Translations under genes and position numbers: made by a program
The notes under the pieces: generated by a model
The model's input: the letters and a program-made list of their open reading frames with translations, nothing else
Databases searched by the model: none
What the model was told of the DNA's origin: nothing
Part shown: piece by piece, positions 1 through 8,610 of the stretch
How the letters are laid out: each line of letters opens with the position of its first letter
How positions within the stretch are numbered: position 1 is the stretch's first letter
Source: Aalborgiella sp031422495
Lineage (GTDB): Bacteria; Pseudomonadota; Gammaproteobacteria; Burkholderiales; Burkholderiaceae_C
NCBI GenBank assembly: GCA_031422495.1
Contig: JANPLX010000023.1
Span: forward strand, 1-41,736
Direction: 5' to 3'
Length of the DNA stretch: 41,736 bases

Positions 1-3000
1 CGTCGGTGCCTGTGAAAAATGCAAAGGCTTTGGCCGCGTCATTGGCGTGGACTACGGCCTGGTCATCCCCAACGACAAGTTGACCTTGCGTGCCGGTGCC
101 ATCAAAACCATGCAGACCCCCGCCTGGAAAGAGTGCCAGGACGACCTGATGCGCCATGCCGAAGCGGCGGGCATCCCGCGCGACACGCCGTATTACAAAC
201 TGACTGAAGAGCACAAGCACTGGGTCATCAACGGCTCGCCGAACTGGAACGGCAAGTGGAACCAGCACTGGTTTGGCGTCAAACGCTTCTTTGAGTATCT
301 GGAGACCAAGTCTTACAAAATGCACATCCGCGTGCTGCTGTCCAAGTACCGCAGCTACACGACGTGTGAGACCTGTAACGGCGCGCGCTTGAAAACCAAT
401 AGTTTGATTTGGCGAATTGGCAGCAAGCCCGATGCCGATGCTGTGCTGTCGCCAAGCAAGCGATTTTTACCGAGTGGTACCAAGTGGTCACGAGATCAAT
501 TAGAAGCCCTGCCGGGCTTGTGCCTACACGACCTGATGCTGCTGTCGATTGACAAGCTGCGGCTGTTCTTCGGTCGGCAAGTCGTAGAGCATGCTGTTGG
601 CACGGATACCTCGCGCAGTGCGACTTCAGGCGATCAGCAAGCTTTGGCGATGTTGCATGAAGAAATCAACACCCGCCTCAAATACCTGTGCGACGTTGGC
701 ATTGGCTACCTTAGCCTGGACCGCCAAAGCCGCACCTTGAGCGGCGGTGAAGTGCAGCGTATCAACCTCACCACGGCTTTGGGCACATCGCTGGTAAACA
801 CCTTGTTTGTTTTGGACGAGCCGAGCATAGGGCTGCATCCGCGTGACATGGGGCGCATCACCCAAGCCATGCTGCGTCTGCGCGATGCGGGTAACACCCT
901 GGTGGTGGTCGAGCATGACCCAGCAGTGATGCTGGCTGCCGACCGCATGATTGACATGGGCCCCGGTCCAGGCGAGCGCGGTGGCCAAATCGTGTTCGAC
1001 GGTACGACGGAGCAGTTGCGCCATGCCGACACCTTGACCGGAGCCTATTTGGGCGGACGCAAACAAATCGGCATGGGGTTCCAGCGTTTGGTGAGCGACA
1101 GCACGCCACGTTTAATCCTCGAAGGCGCTCGCGAGCACAACCTCAAAAACGTCACGGTTGACCTGCCTTTGCAGCGACTTGTGACCATCACCGGCGTCAG
1201 CGGGTCGGGCAAGTCGAGTCTGGTGCAGGATATTCTGGCCCCGGCGTTGCTCCGATACTTCGGTAAAGCCACGGACACGCCCGGTTTGCACGACCGCCTT
1301 CTGGGCGCAGACCACCTCAGCGAGGTGGTGTTTGTCGATCAATCTCCTATCGGAAAAACCGCCCGTTCCAACCCCGCCAGTTACGTGGGCGCGTGGGATG
1401 CCGTGCGTGAACTGTTTGCGCAGGCACCTTTGGCCAAACAGCGCGGTTACACCACCTCCAAATTCAGCTTTAACAGTGGCGATGGCCGCTGTGCCTTGTG
1501 CGGTGGTTCGGGTTTTGAGCACATCGAAATGCAGTTTTTGAGTGATGTGTATTTGCGTTGCCAAGATTGCAATGGTTTGCGTTATCGTCCCGAAGTGTTG
1601 GAAGTTCGTATTGAGCGCAAAGGCAAGAACCTCAACGTTGCCGATGTGCTGGCCTTGACTGTCAACGAGGCCGCTGCCATCTTTGCGGCTGACCGCGACG
1701 TCATCCGCGCCCTGCAACCCATCGTCGATGTGGGTTTGGAATACGTCAAACTTGGCCAACCAGTGCCCACGTTGTCGGGTGGGGAAGCGCAGCGCTTAAA
1801 GCTCGCGGGATTTTTAGCCGAAGCAGCCAAAAGCGGCAGTTCCAGTCGGCAGCCCGTCGCCAAAAAAGGCACGCTGTTCCTGTTTGACGAGCCCACCACC
1901 GGTTTGCACTTCGACGACATCGCCAAGCTTATGCGCGCCCTGCGCAAGCTGCAGGACGCGGGCCACTCTCTCATCATCATCGAGCACAACCTAGATGTGA
2001 TCCGCTCCAGCGACTGGCTGGTTGACTTGGGTCCTGAAGGCGGCGAGGCGGGCGGCGAGGTTGTCGCCGTCGGTACGCCAGATGACCTGCGCCGCCACCC
2101 CAGTTCGCACACTGGCAAAGCCCTGCGCGATTACGATAGCGCCCTAGGGTTGGGTACGCACGGCGTGGCGGAGAAGGGCGGCTGGGTCATGCCAGCGCAG
2201 GTCTTGACACCGCCAGTCCATGCAGAAAACACGCACATTCAGATCGTCAACGCCAAAGAGCACAACCTCAAATCCCTCAGCGTCAACATCCCGCACGGCC
2301 AGTTCACGGTGGTCACGGGCGTCAGCGGTTCGGGTAAATCGACCTTGGCCTTTGATATTTTGTTCAACGAAGGCCAGCGCCGCTACTTGGAAAGCCTGAA
2401 CGCCTACGCCCGCAGCATCGTGCAGCCGGCAGGGCGGCCTGAGGTGGACGCGGTCTACGGCATTCCGCCGACAGTGGCGATCGAGCAGCGTCTCAGCCGG
2501 GGTGGCCGCAAGTCCACCGTCGGCACTACCACCGAGGTGTGGCATTTCCTGCGCCTGCTGTATGTCAAACTGGGTATCCAGCACTGCATCCACGACGGTG
2601 CCGCCGTGCAACCGCAAACGCCCGACAGCATCGTTTCGCAGTTGCTGAAAAACTTCAAAGGCCAACACATTGGCTTGCTGGCCCCGCTGGTCATCAACCG
2701 CAAAGGCGTCTACACCGAGCTGGCCGACTGGGCGCGGCCGCGTGGCTACACCCACCTGCGGGTCGATGGCAACTTTTTGCCGACGACCGGCTTCCCGCGC
2801 ATCGACCGCTTCAAAGAACACAGCATAGAGCTGCCGGTGGCGAGTTTGGATATCACGGCAGCCAACGAAGCCGCTTTGCGTGTGGCATTGACAGTGGCGT
2901 TGGAGCACGGCAAAGGCGTGGTCTATGTGCTGAGCGACCTGGCCGGTCTGAGTAGCGCGATGGAAGACGGTGCGGAGACCTCAAAAATCGGCAAACTCAG

Positions 3001-4948
3001 CGTGTTTTCCACCAAACGCGCCTGCCCCGTCTGCAGCACCAGTTACGCCGAGCTCGACCCGCGCCTGTTCAGCTACAACAGCAAACACGGCTGGTGCCCC
3101 GATTGCGTCGGCACCGGCGTGCAACTCACCAAAGACCAGCGCAAGGTGTTTGATGACTCGGTCAAGGAAGACAACGGCGGCCGTGAGCAAACCTTTGCCG
3201 AACCCGATGCCGACGACGTCACCACCCACGCCTGCGCCAGCTGCAACGGCACACGGCTCAACTCAACAGCGCGGGCGGTGAAGTTTGACGCTTCAGTGGC
3301 TCATCCTGATGGCATCAGCATCACCGACATTGCCGCGCTGAGCGTGACCGATATCCACCACTGGATCGCCAAACTGCAAGTCGCCAACCGACTGAGCCAG
3401 CGCGAGATGGACATCGCCCGCGATTTGCTCCCCGAAATCAAGGGACGACTGGAGTTTCTGGAAGAAGTCGGGTTGGGCTACCTCACCCTCGACCGGGGCG
3501 CGCCCACCCTCAGCGGTGGCGAAGCGCAGCGCATCCGCCTGGCCGCACAACTGGGCAGCAATCTGCAGGGCGTCTGCTATGTGCTGGACGAACCCACCAT
3601 TGGCCTGCACGCCCGCGACAACCAGATCTTGCTGCGCGCCCTGCACAAACTGGGCGACAAAGGCAACACGCTGGTGGTGGTGGAGCATGACGTGGACACC
3701 ATACGCGCCGCCTCGCACATCATCGACATCGGCCCCAGTGCCGGCAAGCGTGGTGGCCGGCTGGTAGCCGAAGGGACGGTGGACGATGTGATGAATGCGC
3801 CTGACTCACAAACCGGCCGCTACCTGATGCACGCCATCAAGCACCCGCTGCAAACCCGTCGCATTGTCGAAAAAAGTGAAACGCAAGCTTGGATTGACGT
3901 GCAAGGCGCGACCATGCACAACCTGCAAAACGTCAACGTGCAGATTCCGCTGCAGCGCCTGGTCGCCATCACCGGCGTCTCCGGCTCCGGTAAATCCACC
4001 CTGGCGCGCGAGGTGATGCTGACCAACGTCCATGCTGCCGTGGCGCAAAAGGCGACTAAAGCGGGGCGCGATGCCGCTGCGGCTGGCAAACACCCTGTCT
4101 GGGTGGGTTGTGCAGATGTATCAGGTTATTCGATCGTTGATCGTGTGCTGGAAGTCGACCAAACCCCCATCGGGAAAACGCCGCGCAGTTGCCCCGCCAC
4201 CTACATCGGCTTTTGGGACACCATCCGCAAGCTGTTTGCCGAAACGCTGGAGGCCAAAGCACGGGGCTACGCCGCCGGGCGTTTCAGCTTCAATGCCGGT
4301 GATGGTAGATGCTCAGGCTGCGATGGCCAGGGCATCCGCACCATCGCCATGAGCTTTTTGCCCGATGTGAAGGTCAAATGCGAGGTCTGCCACGGGGCCC
4401 GCTTCAACCCCGAGACGCTGGCCGTCACCTGGCGTGGCAAAAGCATTGGTGACGTGCTGCAGATGGAGGTGGACGAAGCGGTCGACTTCTTCGCCGCCAT
4501 GCCCAACATCAGCCACCCGCTGCAACTGCTCAAAGACGTGGGGCTGGGTTATTTGACGCTGGGTCAACCGTCACCCACGCTCAGCGGTGGCGAAGCACAG
4601 CGCATCAAGCTGGTGACGGAACTGAGCAAAGTGCGCGACGACATCACCCGCCGTGGTCAAAAACCGCCGCACACCCTGTATGTGCTGGACGAGCCGACAG
4701 TGGGCCTGCACATGGCGGACGTGGAGAAACTCATCCATGTGCTGCACCGCCTGGTCAACGGTGGCCACAGCGTGGTGGTGATTGAGCACGACTTGGACGT
4801 GATTGCCGAAGCCGATTGGGTCATCGACCTCGGCCCCGACGGCGGTAAAGCCGGCGGTCAGGTGGTGGCTGCGACGACGCCCGAAGGCGTGGTCAAACTG
4901 AAAACCCACACGGGGGTGGCTTTGAAGGCGGTTTTGGCGAGGAAGTAA
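1..4948 (+). CDS. uvrA: Tandem (double-length) UvrA-like excinuclease ATPase, 5' end outside window
   Basis: UvrA is the ATP-driven DNA damage-recognition subunit of nucleotide excision repair. The reading frame is already open at base 2, so the N-terminus lies upstream of the window. The 1,650 or so visible residues hold two UvrA units in one chain. Unit 1 starts inside its first zinc module (CEKCKGFG), then has CETCNGARL, an LSGGE signature near base 740 and a Walker B LDEPSIGLH. Its second ATPase has Walker A GVSGSGKSS near 1192, the zinc module CALCGGSGF near 1490, and LSGGE near 1770. Unit 2 is a whole UvrA: Walker A near 2318, zinc module near 3023, LSGGE near 3508, second Walker A near 3974, zinc module near 4311, LSGGE near 4580. 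Ordinary UvrA is about 940 residues, so I infer a full length near 1,900. It converges on moaC with 15 bp between stop codons. A role beyond standard repair is not visible from sequence. Confidence 0.93.
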   Translation, partial: VGACEKCKGFGRVIGVDYGLVIPNDKLTLRAGAIKTMQTPAWKECQDDLMRHAEAAGIPRDTPYYKLTEEHKHWVINGSPNWNGKWNQHWFGVKRFFEYLETKSYKMHIRVLLSKYRSYTTCETCNGARLKTNSLIWRIGSKPDADAVLSPSKRFLPSGTKWSRDQLEALPGLCLHDLMLLSIDKLRLFFGRQVVEHAVGTDTSRSATSGDQQALAMLHEEINTRLKYLCDVGIGYLSLDRQSRTLSGGEVQRINLTTALGTSLVNTLFVLDEPSIGLHPRDMGRITQAMLRLRDAGNTLVVVEHDPAVMLAADRMIDMGPGPGERGGQIVFDGTTEQLRHADTLTGAYLGGRKQIGMGFQRLVSDSTPRLILEGAREHNLKNVTVDLPLQRLVTITGVSGSGKSSLVQDILAPALLRYFGKATDTPGLHDRLLGADHLSEVVFVDQSPIGKTARSNPASYVGAWDAVRELFAQAPLAKQRGYTTSKFSFNSGDGRCALCGGSGFEHIEMQFLSDVYLRCQDCNGLRYRPEVLEVRIERKGKNLNVADVLALTVNEAAAIFAADRDVIRALQPIVDVGLEYVKLGQPVPTLSGGEAQRLKLAGFLAEAAKSGSSSRQPVAKKGTLFLFDEPTTGLHFDDIAKLMRALRKLQDAGHSLIIIEHNLDVIRSSDWLVDLGPEGGEAGGEVVAVGTPDDLRRHPSSHTGKALRDYDSALGLGTHGVAEKGGWVMPAQVLTPPVHAENTHIQIVNAKEHNLKSLSVNIPHGQFTVVTGVSGSGKSTLAFDILFNEGQRRYLESLNAYARSIVQPAGRPEVDAVYGIPPTVAIEQRLSRGGRKSTVGTTTEVWHFLRLLYVKLGIQHCIHDGAAVQPQTPDSIVSQLLKNFKGQHIGLLAPLVINRKGVYTELADWARPRGYTHLRVDGNFLPTTGFPRIDRFKEHSIELPVASLDITAANEAALRVALTVALEHGKGVVYVLSDLAGLSSAMEDGAETSKIGKLSVFSTKRACPVCSTSYAELDPRLFSYNSKHGWCPDCVGTGVQLTKDQRKVFDDSVKEDNGGREQTFAEPDADDVTTHACASCNGTRLNSTARAVKFDASVAHPDGISITDIAALSVTDIHHWIAKLQVANRLSQREMDIARDLLPEIKGRLEFLEEVGLGYLTLDRGAPTLSGGEAQRIRLAAQLGSNLQGVCYVLDEPTIGLHARDNQILLRALHKLGDKGNTLVVVEHDVDTIRAASHIIDIGPSAGKRGGRLVAEGTVDDVMNAPDSQTGRYLMHAIKHPLQTRRIVEKSETQAWIDVQGATMHNLQNVNVQIPLQRLVAITGVSGSGKSTLAREVMLTNVHAAVAQKATKAGRDAAAAGKHPVWVGCADVSGYSIVDRVLEVDQTPIGKTPRSCPATYIGFWDTIRKLFAETLEAKARGYAAGRFSFNAGDGRCSGCDGQGIRTIAMSFLPDVKVKCEVCHGARFNPETLAVTWRGKSIGDVLQMEVDEAVDFFAAMPNISHPLQLLKDVGLGYLTLGQPSPTLSGGEAQRIKLVTELSKVRDDITRRGQKPPHTLYVLDEPTVGLHMADVEKLIHVLHRLVNGGHSVVVIEHDLDVIAEADWVIDLGPDGGKAGGQVVAATTPEGVVKLKTHTGVALKAVLARK

Positions 4949-4963
4949 GCTAGGTTCGGGGTG

Positions 4964-5497
4964 TTACGGATTCACATAACTCCCCGACTTGCCCCCATGC
5001 TTCTCCAGCACCCGCACATCGGTCATGGTCATGCCACGGTCGACTGCTTTGCACATGTCGTAGATGGTGAGCAGGGCGACTTGTACCGCAGTCAGGGCTT
5101 CCATTTCTACACCGGTTTGACCGACGGTTTCTACCGTGGCGGTGCAGATGATAGCTCTATTTTGACTATTTTCGGTATTAGTTGACGTATTTATTGCCTC
5201 TTCAGCTATAAAATTAATAGCAACTCGGGTTAAAGCAAGTGGGTGGCAAAGTGGAATCAAATCGCTTGTTTTCTTTGCGCCCTGAATGCCGGCAATCCGC
5301 GCAATACCTAAAACATCGCCTTTTTTGGCTGTTCCCGCTTCAATCAACGCAAAGGTCGCTGGTAACATGGTGATGCGGCCTTGGGCGACTGCGATGCGGT
5401 GCGTCTCGGCCTTGGCGGCGACGTCAACCATGTGGGCCTGGCCTTGGGCATCGAAATGGGTCAAATATGGGGAAGTTTCAGGGGAATTAATAGTCAT
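4964..5497 (-). CDS. moaC: Cyclic pyranopterin monophosphate synthase MoaC
   Basis: MoaC converts the 3',8-cyclised GTP product of MoaA into cyclic pyranopterin monophosphate in molybdenum cofactor synthesis in the cytosol. Family hallmarks are AHMVDV near the N-terminus, KKTSDLIPLCHPL in the middle, TGVEMEALTA, TIYDMCKAVD and the C-terminal GGKSG. The start at MTINSPE is my choice; an ATG four codons upstream (5509) is possible, and neither has a clear ribosome binding site. Compared with E. coli MoaC from memory, there is extra sequence of roughly ten residues between the strand after LIPLCHPL and TGVEME. That stretch (EEAINTSTNTENSQNRAI) is partly made of a copy of the dispersed repeat in antisense. 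No other molybdenum cofactor gene is adjacent. The gene is divergent from the protease gene with only 18 bp between starts. Confidence 0.95.
   Translation of the reverse strand: MTINSPETSPYLTHFDAQGQAHMVDVAAKAETHRIAVAQGRITMLPATFALIEAGTAKKGDVLGIARIAGIQGAKKTSDLIPLCHPLALTRVAINFIAEEAINTSTNTENSQNRAIICTATVETVGQTGVEMEALTAVQVALLTIYDMCKAVDRGMTMTDVRVLEKHGGKSGSYVNP
5181..5224 (+). repeat. Dispersed repeat copy inside moaC
   Basis: Contains GACGTATTTATTGCC followed by GCTATAAAATTAATAGCAAC, matching both halves of the element. It lies antisense within moaC and is read there in frame as part of VAINFIAEEAINTS. Confidence 0.8.
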
Positions 5498-5515
5498 GAG
5501 CGCTATCATAAGGCT

Positions 5516-7129
5516 GTGAAATCAATTTTTAATACCCTTTCGAAGCAAAATTCAGCCAAAAAACACAAGCTAGCCTTCGCCGCACTGTTGTTGCTCGGAT
5601 TGGCCAGCCCCAGTGTGACATTGGGGCAGTCTTCCAAGCCACCCAATGCCAAATCCACCCCACTTTTGGGTGTCGGCGAAGACGGCGACTTGTCTTTGGG
5701 CGCTGAGCGACGAATGGGCGACGCGATTGCCAAGCAAATATACCGCGACCCTGATTACTTGGACGACCCGCTGCTGAATGAATATGTCGACAGCATCTGG
5801 CAATCACTCCTCAAAGCCGCCCGAGCCAGAGGGGAATTGACAGCGGAGATGGACGAACGCTTCGCTTGGCGCGTGATACTGGCGCGGGACCGCACCGTCA
5901 ACGCTTTTGCACTGCCAGGCGGCTATTTTGGCGTGCATTTGGGGCTGATTGGACTGGTGGCGAATCGGGACGAGCTGGCATCTGTCCTCGCGCACGAGTT
6001 AACACACGTCACGCAGCGGCATATTTCGCGTTCGATTGCCAAGCAAAGTCAGCAAACGCCAGTCATGATCGCGGCGATGATTTTGGGCGCTGTGGCGGCG
6101 CGTAAAAATCCAGATGCGGTCAATGCTGTCATCACCGGCTCGCAAGCCGTGGCGATACAAGGACAGCTCAACTTTTCACGCGACATGGAGCGCGAGGCTG
6201 ATCGCATCGGGCTGGGGTTGATGCAGCCTGCAGGTTTCGAGCCGCAAGGTTTTGTGGGTATGTTTGAGAAGCTGCAGCAATCTGCACGACTCAGCGACAG
6301 CGGCAACTTTCCCTACTTACGCAGCCACCCCATGACGACCGAACGCATGGGCGACATGCAGTCGCGCTTGTTGATTCAAGAAAGCAAAACTGCGAAACTC
6401 GCCGCTGCCGAACCCAGTTTGCAGCACGCCATGATGGTCGCTCGCGCCCGCGTCTTGGTCGAACCCGGTGTAGATGTGCTGCGGCAGTGGGCAGCCGAAC
6501 CGCAAGCGGCTGGCTTTGCTTCGTTTAGCAAATCGCGCCAAGTCGCCAGTTTGTACGCGGCCGCGTTGGCAACCCTCAAACTGCGCGAGCTAAATCGTGC
6601 AAATGACTATATAAATAGATTAAAAATCGCTGTAGTCAGCGATATATATGGCTTATATGCTACTAAATTAATAGCGATTGAGGTGAAGTTGGCGGCAAAT
6701 GACAGCGCCGCTGCGTTGGTTTTGCTCGATGCCAATACAGCAGGTCGGCGTTTAAGCCGGCCAGAATTATTCGCGCAATCGCAAGTGTATATCGCTGCTA
6801 AGCAAGCCCAAGTGGCTGCGCAAAACCTGCAAACTTGGGTGGCTGTACACCCAACGGATTCGCCCGCTTGGCAGCTTTTAGCCAACAGTTACAGCGCCGC
6901 CGGCCAACCACTGCGAGCGATTCGGGCCGATGCGGAAGCGCAAGTGGCGCTACTAGATTACACCGCAGCGATAGACCGCTTCAAAGCTGCGCAAGAATGG
7001 GTGCGCTCTAATGCAGCGTCGCAAGCGAGCCGAGATTTCATGGAAGAGTCAATTGTTGACGTTCGTACACGTCAGGTGCAAGAACTGCTGAAACAACAGA
7101 TCAAAGACGAGAAAGAAGCTGCGAAATAA
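5516..7129 (+). CDS. bepA: BepA/YfgC-like periplasmic M48 zinc metalloprotease with C-terminal TPR region
   Basis: Likely a periplasmic protease-chaperone that helps outer-membrane protein (LptD/BAM) assembly, as BepA does in E. coli. I start it at GTG 5516 because this gives a basic N-terminus followed by a hydrophobic signal stretch (LAFAALLLLGLASPS); the frame is open upstream to 5381 but that part lies antisense in moaC. The zinc site HELTH is at about residues 160-164, the third ligand in EREAD at about 227, and SHPMTTERM at about 270 matches the regulatory histidine segment of BepA. The second half is alanine-rich helical repeats consistent with TPRs. Length is 537 residues against 487 in E. 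coli. A diverged repeat copy is read in frame in the TPR half. The ribosome binding site is poor (AAGG only 2 nt from GTG). Orthology with bepA is inferred. Confidence 0.85.
   Translation: MKSIFNTLSKQNSAKKHKLAFAALLLLGLASPSVTLGQSSKPPNAKSTPLLGVGEDGDLSLGAERRMGDAIAKQIYRDPDYLDDPLLNEYVDSIWQSLLKAARARGELTAEMDERFAWRVILARDRTVNAFALPGGYFGVHLGLIGLVANRDELASVLAHELTHVTQRHISRSIAKQSQQTPVMIAAMILGAVAARKNPDAVNAVITGSQAVAIQGQLNFSRDMEREADRIGLGLMQPAGFEPQGFVGMFEKLQQSARLSDSGNFPYLRSHPMTTERMGDMQSRLLIQESKTAKLAAAEPSLQHAMMVARARVLVEPGVDVLRQWAAEPQAAGFASFSKSRQVASLYAAALATLKLRELNRANDYINRLKIAVVSDIYGLYATKLIAIEVKLAANDSAAALVLLDANTAGRRLSRPELFAQSQVYIAAKQAQVAAQNLQTWVAVHPTDSPAWQLLANSYSAAGQPLRAIRADAEAQVALLDYTAAIDRFKAAQEWVRSNAASQASRDFMEESIVDVRTRQVQELLKQQIKDEKEAAK
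6628..6678 (+). repeat. Diverged dispersed repeat copy inside the bepA-like gene
   Basis: GCTGTAGTCAGCGATATATA then GCTACTAAATTAATAGCGAT keep the order and spacing of the element with several substitutions. It is read in frame as roughly AVVSDIYGLYATKLIAI in the TPR region. Confidence 0.65.
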
Positions 7130-7149
7130 AGAATCTATGTTGAGAAGCT

Positions 7150-7175
7150 AAATAAGCTTTTTTGAAAGCTTATTT
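7150..7175. terminator. Bidirectional hairpin between convergent genes
   Basis: AAATAAGCTTT and AAAGCTTATTT form a perfect 11-bp stem around a 4-nt TTTG loop. It sits 21 nt after the protease stop codon and just before the stop codon of the converging membrane-protein gene. The stem is AT-rich with T-runs on both sides, as expected for a factor-independent terminator serving both strands. Confidence 0.75.
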
Positions 7176-7182
7176 GGGAAGC

Positions 7183-7536
7183 TTACTTTTTCGAAAATAA
7201 GCTGTCCAGCGCCGTGTTGATCAAATAGCTCAACACCGAGTAAATCAGTGAGCCAATCAATGCCGCTTTGAAACCCGACACGTTAAAGCCGTCAAGCAGG
7301 TACGCGGCACCCCAAAACATCAGTGCGTTGATGACAAACAAGAACAACCCAACAGTGATAACCGTGACCGGCAGCGTCAAAATCACCAATATGGGCTTGA
7401 CAAAGGTGTTCAGCAAGCCGATGACGAAGGCGGCAAGCAGTGCGGACTGAAAGCTGATTACCGCCACCCCGTCGTAAACATAAGCAACAAAAAGGAGGGC
7501 GGCGGCTAAAAGTAGCCATTTGGCGATAAGTTTCAT
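7183..7536 (-). CDS. Phage holin family IV-like small membrane protein
   Basis: A 117-residue inner-membrane protein with about four hydrophobic segments (roughly residues 5-22, 28-42, 48-70 and 85-108). Motifs GLLNTFVKPILVILTLPVTV and the FWGAAYLLDGF region fit the conserved family named for mycobacteriophage holin 4 (PF04020). Despite the name, most members are ordinary chromosomal proteins of unknown role, and nothing around it is phage-like. It stands alone, converging with the M48 protease gene and divergent from the DUF3717-DUF1289 gene. It ends in a basic FSKK tail. Confidence 0.88.
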   Translation of the reverse strand: MKLIAKWLLLAAALLFVAYVYDGVAVISFQSALLAAFVIGLLNTFVKPILVILTLPVTVITVGLFLFVINALMFWGAAYLLDGFNVSGFKAALIGSLIYSVLSYLINTALDSLFSKK

Positions 7537-7577
7537 GGCGCTATGTTACTGGATTTCTGAACTTAATAATATGACAA

Positions 7578-7606
7578 TTGTCTGGTTTAAACTTTTACGT
7601 TATGAT
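7578..7606 (+). promoter_or_regulatory. Sigma-70-like promoter for the DUF3717-DUF1289 gene
   Basis: TTGTCT, exactly 17 bp, then TATGAT. The expected transcript would begin near 7613, about 60 nt before the GTG start. The -35 overlaps a perfect 10-bp palindrome, GACAATTGTC (7573-7582), which could be an operator. Confidence 0.65.
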
Positions 7607-7675
7607 GGCAACTACTGATTATTTATACATATATTTTACCGATATTTTTACTGAAATTTTTTACTGAGTTTAGCC

Positions 7676-8098
7676 GTGAACGCTGCCATCCATATCACCG
7701 ACATCGAAGCCGCCATCAACTACTGGCGCGAAAAGAGCCCTTCGCCCGATGGCATCACCTTGTGCCCAGAGTTACGAGCGCTGGCAACGGTTTACGCGTT
7801 GATGGTCTATCACCACCAAGACACGGCTGCGAGTGAAGGTTTTCCACCCAAAGCCATGGCTGCGTGGTTGGCTTGGTACGACACCACGCCTGACACACCT
7901 TGCATCGCTATCTGCTCCACCAGCCAGGGTGACGCGTTTTGCAAAGGCTGCGGTCGCACTTTCGAAGAGGTGCAACACTGGCCATCTATGACACCCGTAG
8001 AGAAGCGCGGTACCTGGCACCGCATCACCGACGAAGGCACAGCGTGGCGGTTTAACACCTATGCGGAGCGGGCGGCGGAAAGCAAAATGACCGCATAA
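7676..8098 (+). CDS. DUF3717 and DUF1289 domain fusion protein
   Basis: A 140-residue cytosolic protein of unknown function starting at GTG. Residues about 5-45 (ITDIEAAINYWREKSPS ... ALATVYALMVYH) match the DUF3717 pattern. Residues about 75-120 (CIAICSTSQGDAFCKGCGRT, then W, then TPVEKRGTWHRI) match DUF1289, a short cysteine-rich domain that probably binds a metal through CxxxC and CxGC. The two domains are usually seen as separate small proteins, so this may be a fusion. The ribosome binding site is weak (GAG 11 nt upstream). An ATG start inside would remove DUF3717, so GTG 7676 is preferred. A dispersed repeat begins 35 nt after the stop. Confidence 0.85.
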   Translation: MNAAIHITDIEAAINYWREKSPSPDGITLCPELRALATVYALMVYHHQDTAASEGFPPKAMAAWLAWYDTTPDTPCIAICSTSQGDAFCKGCGRTFEEVQHWPSMTPVEKRGTWHRITDEGTAWRFNTYAERAAESKMTA

Positions 8099-8133
8099 GT
8101 CGATTTGCAACCTAAAAATAAGATAAATTCATC

Positions 8134-8180
8134 TTTAGTCGGCGTATTTATTGATTATATTGCTATTAAAAATATAGCAA
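8134..8180 (+). repeat. Dispersed repeat copy, intergenic
   Basis: TTTAGTCGGCGTATTTATTG followed by TTGCTATTAAAAATATAGCA. Nearly identical to the copy at 37604, including the GA(T/C)TATA linker. It lies just after a plus-strand gene and may act as its 3' element. Confidence 0.88.
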
Positions 8181-8597
8181 TTTAGCATTTTTCAAAAAAT
8201 CTTATGTCGATTTTTAGCGCATCTAGCTGCGCCTATTTTTAGGTATTTTTTCTTAGTCATCATTCAAATTGTGTCGCAAATATTACGCTTGATACAAAAT
8301 GACACATATCATGATTTTGTAGTCTAAATAAACTTAAAAACTACTTTAATAGCTATAAAAATGCACTTTCTCCTGTGCGACAAGACGTACTTAGCTGTCT
8401 TTTCTTCGGCAATTTGCGACTTTTATGTGTATGAATTGGGTATCAGACAGGGTATTGATCATTGTTGATGAAGTCTCCAAAATCATTACAAATGGCTTCA
8501 ATAAATACGTAATTTGAAATAAAAAGTACACAAATGTGTTTTTTATCACGTAATTTACAAGTTAATTGACAACTCGATTTTATCGGATCACACACGC
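8181..8597. other. Long AT-rich intergenic region upstream of the collagen-like gene
   Basis: About 420 bp without a convincing ORF. It holds a dyad of TACAAAAT (8293-8300) and ATTTTGTA (8314-8321), with a partial inner dyad ATGA/TCAT. A second inverted pair, GTCGCAAAT (8273-8281) and ATTTGCGAC (8412-8420), lies 130 bp apart. TTGACA at 8566 could be a -35, but no good -10 follows at normal spacing. The length and dyads suggest regulated expression of the downstream gene; no regulator can be named. Confidence 0.5.
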
Positions 8598-8610
8598 AAG
8601 GAGAAGCATC

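Noticed and set aside
1112..2908. Long minus-strand ORFs of 178-254 codons opposite uvrA
   Set aside because: They are frame shadows of a GC-rich gene; the plus strand has clear UvrA motifs throughout and the minus-strand products show no family pattern.
5381..5515. N-terminal extension of the BepA-like protease frame
   Set aside because: It lies antisense in moaC and would place 45 unrelated residues before the signal peptide.
7183..7536. Holin-like gene as a sign of a prophage
   Set aside because: No lysin, structural or integrase genes are near, and this family is common as a chromosomal gene.
8499..8510. CAATAAATACGT as a reverse repeat copy
   Set aside because: Only the short left core matches; no GCTAT/ATAGC palindrome is attached.
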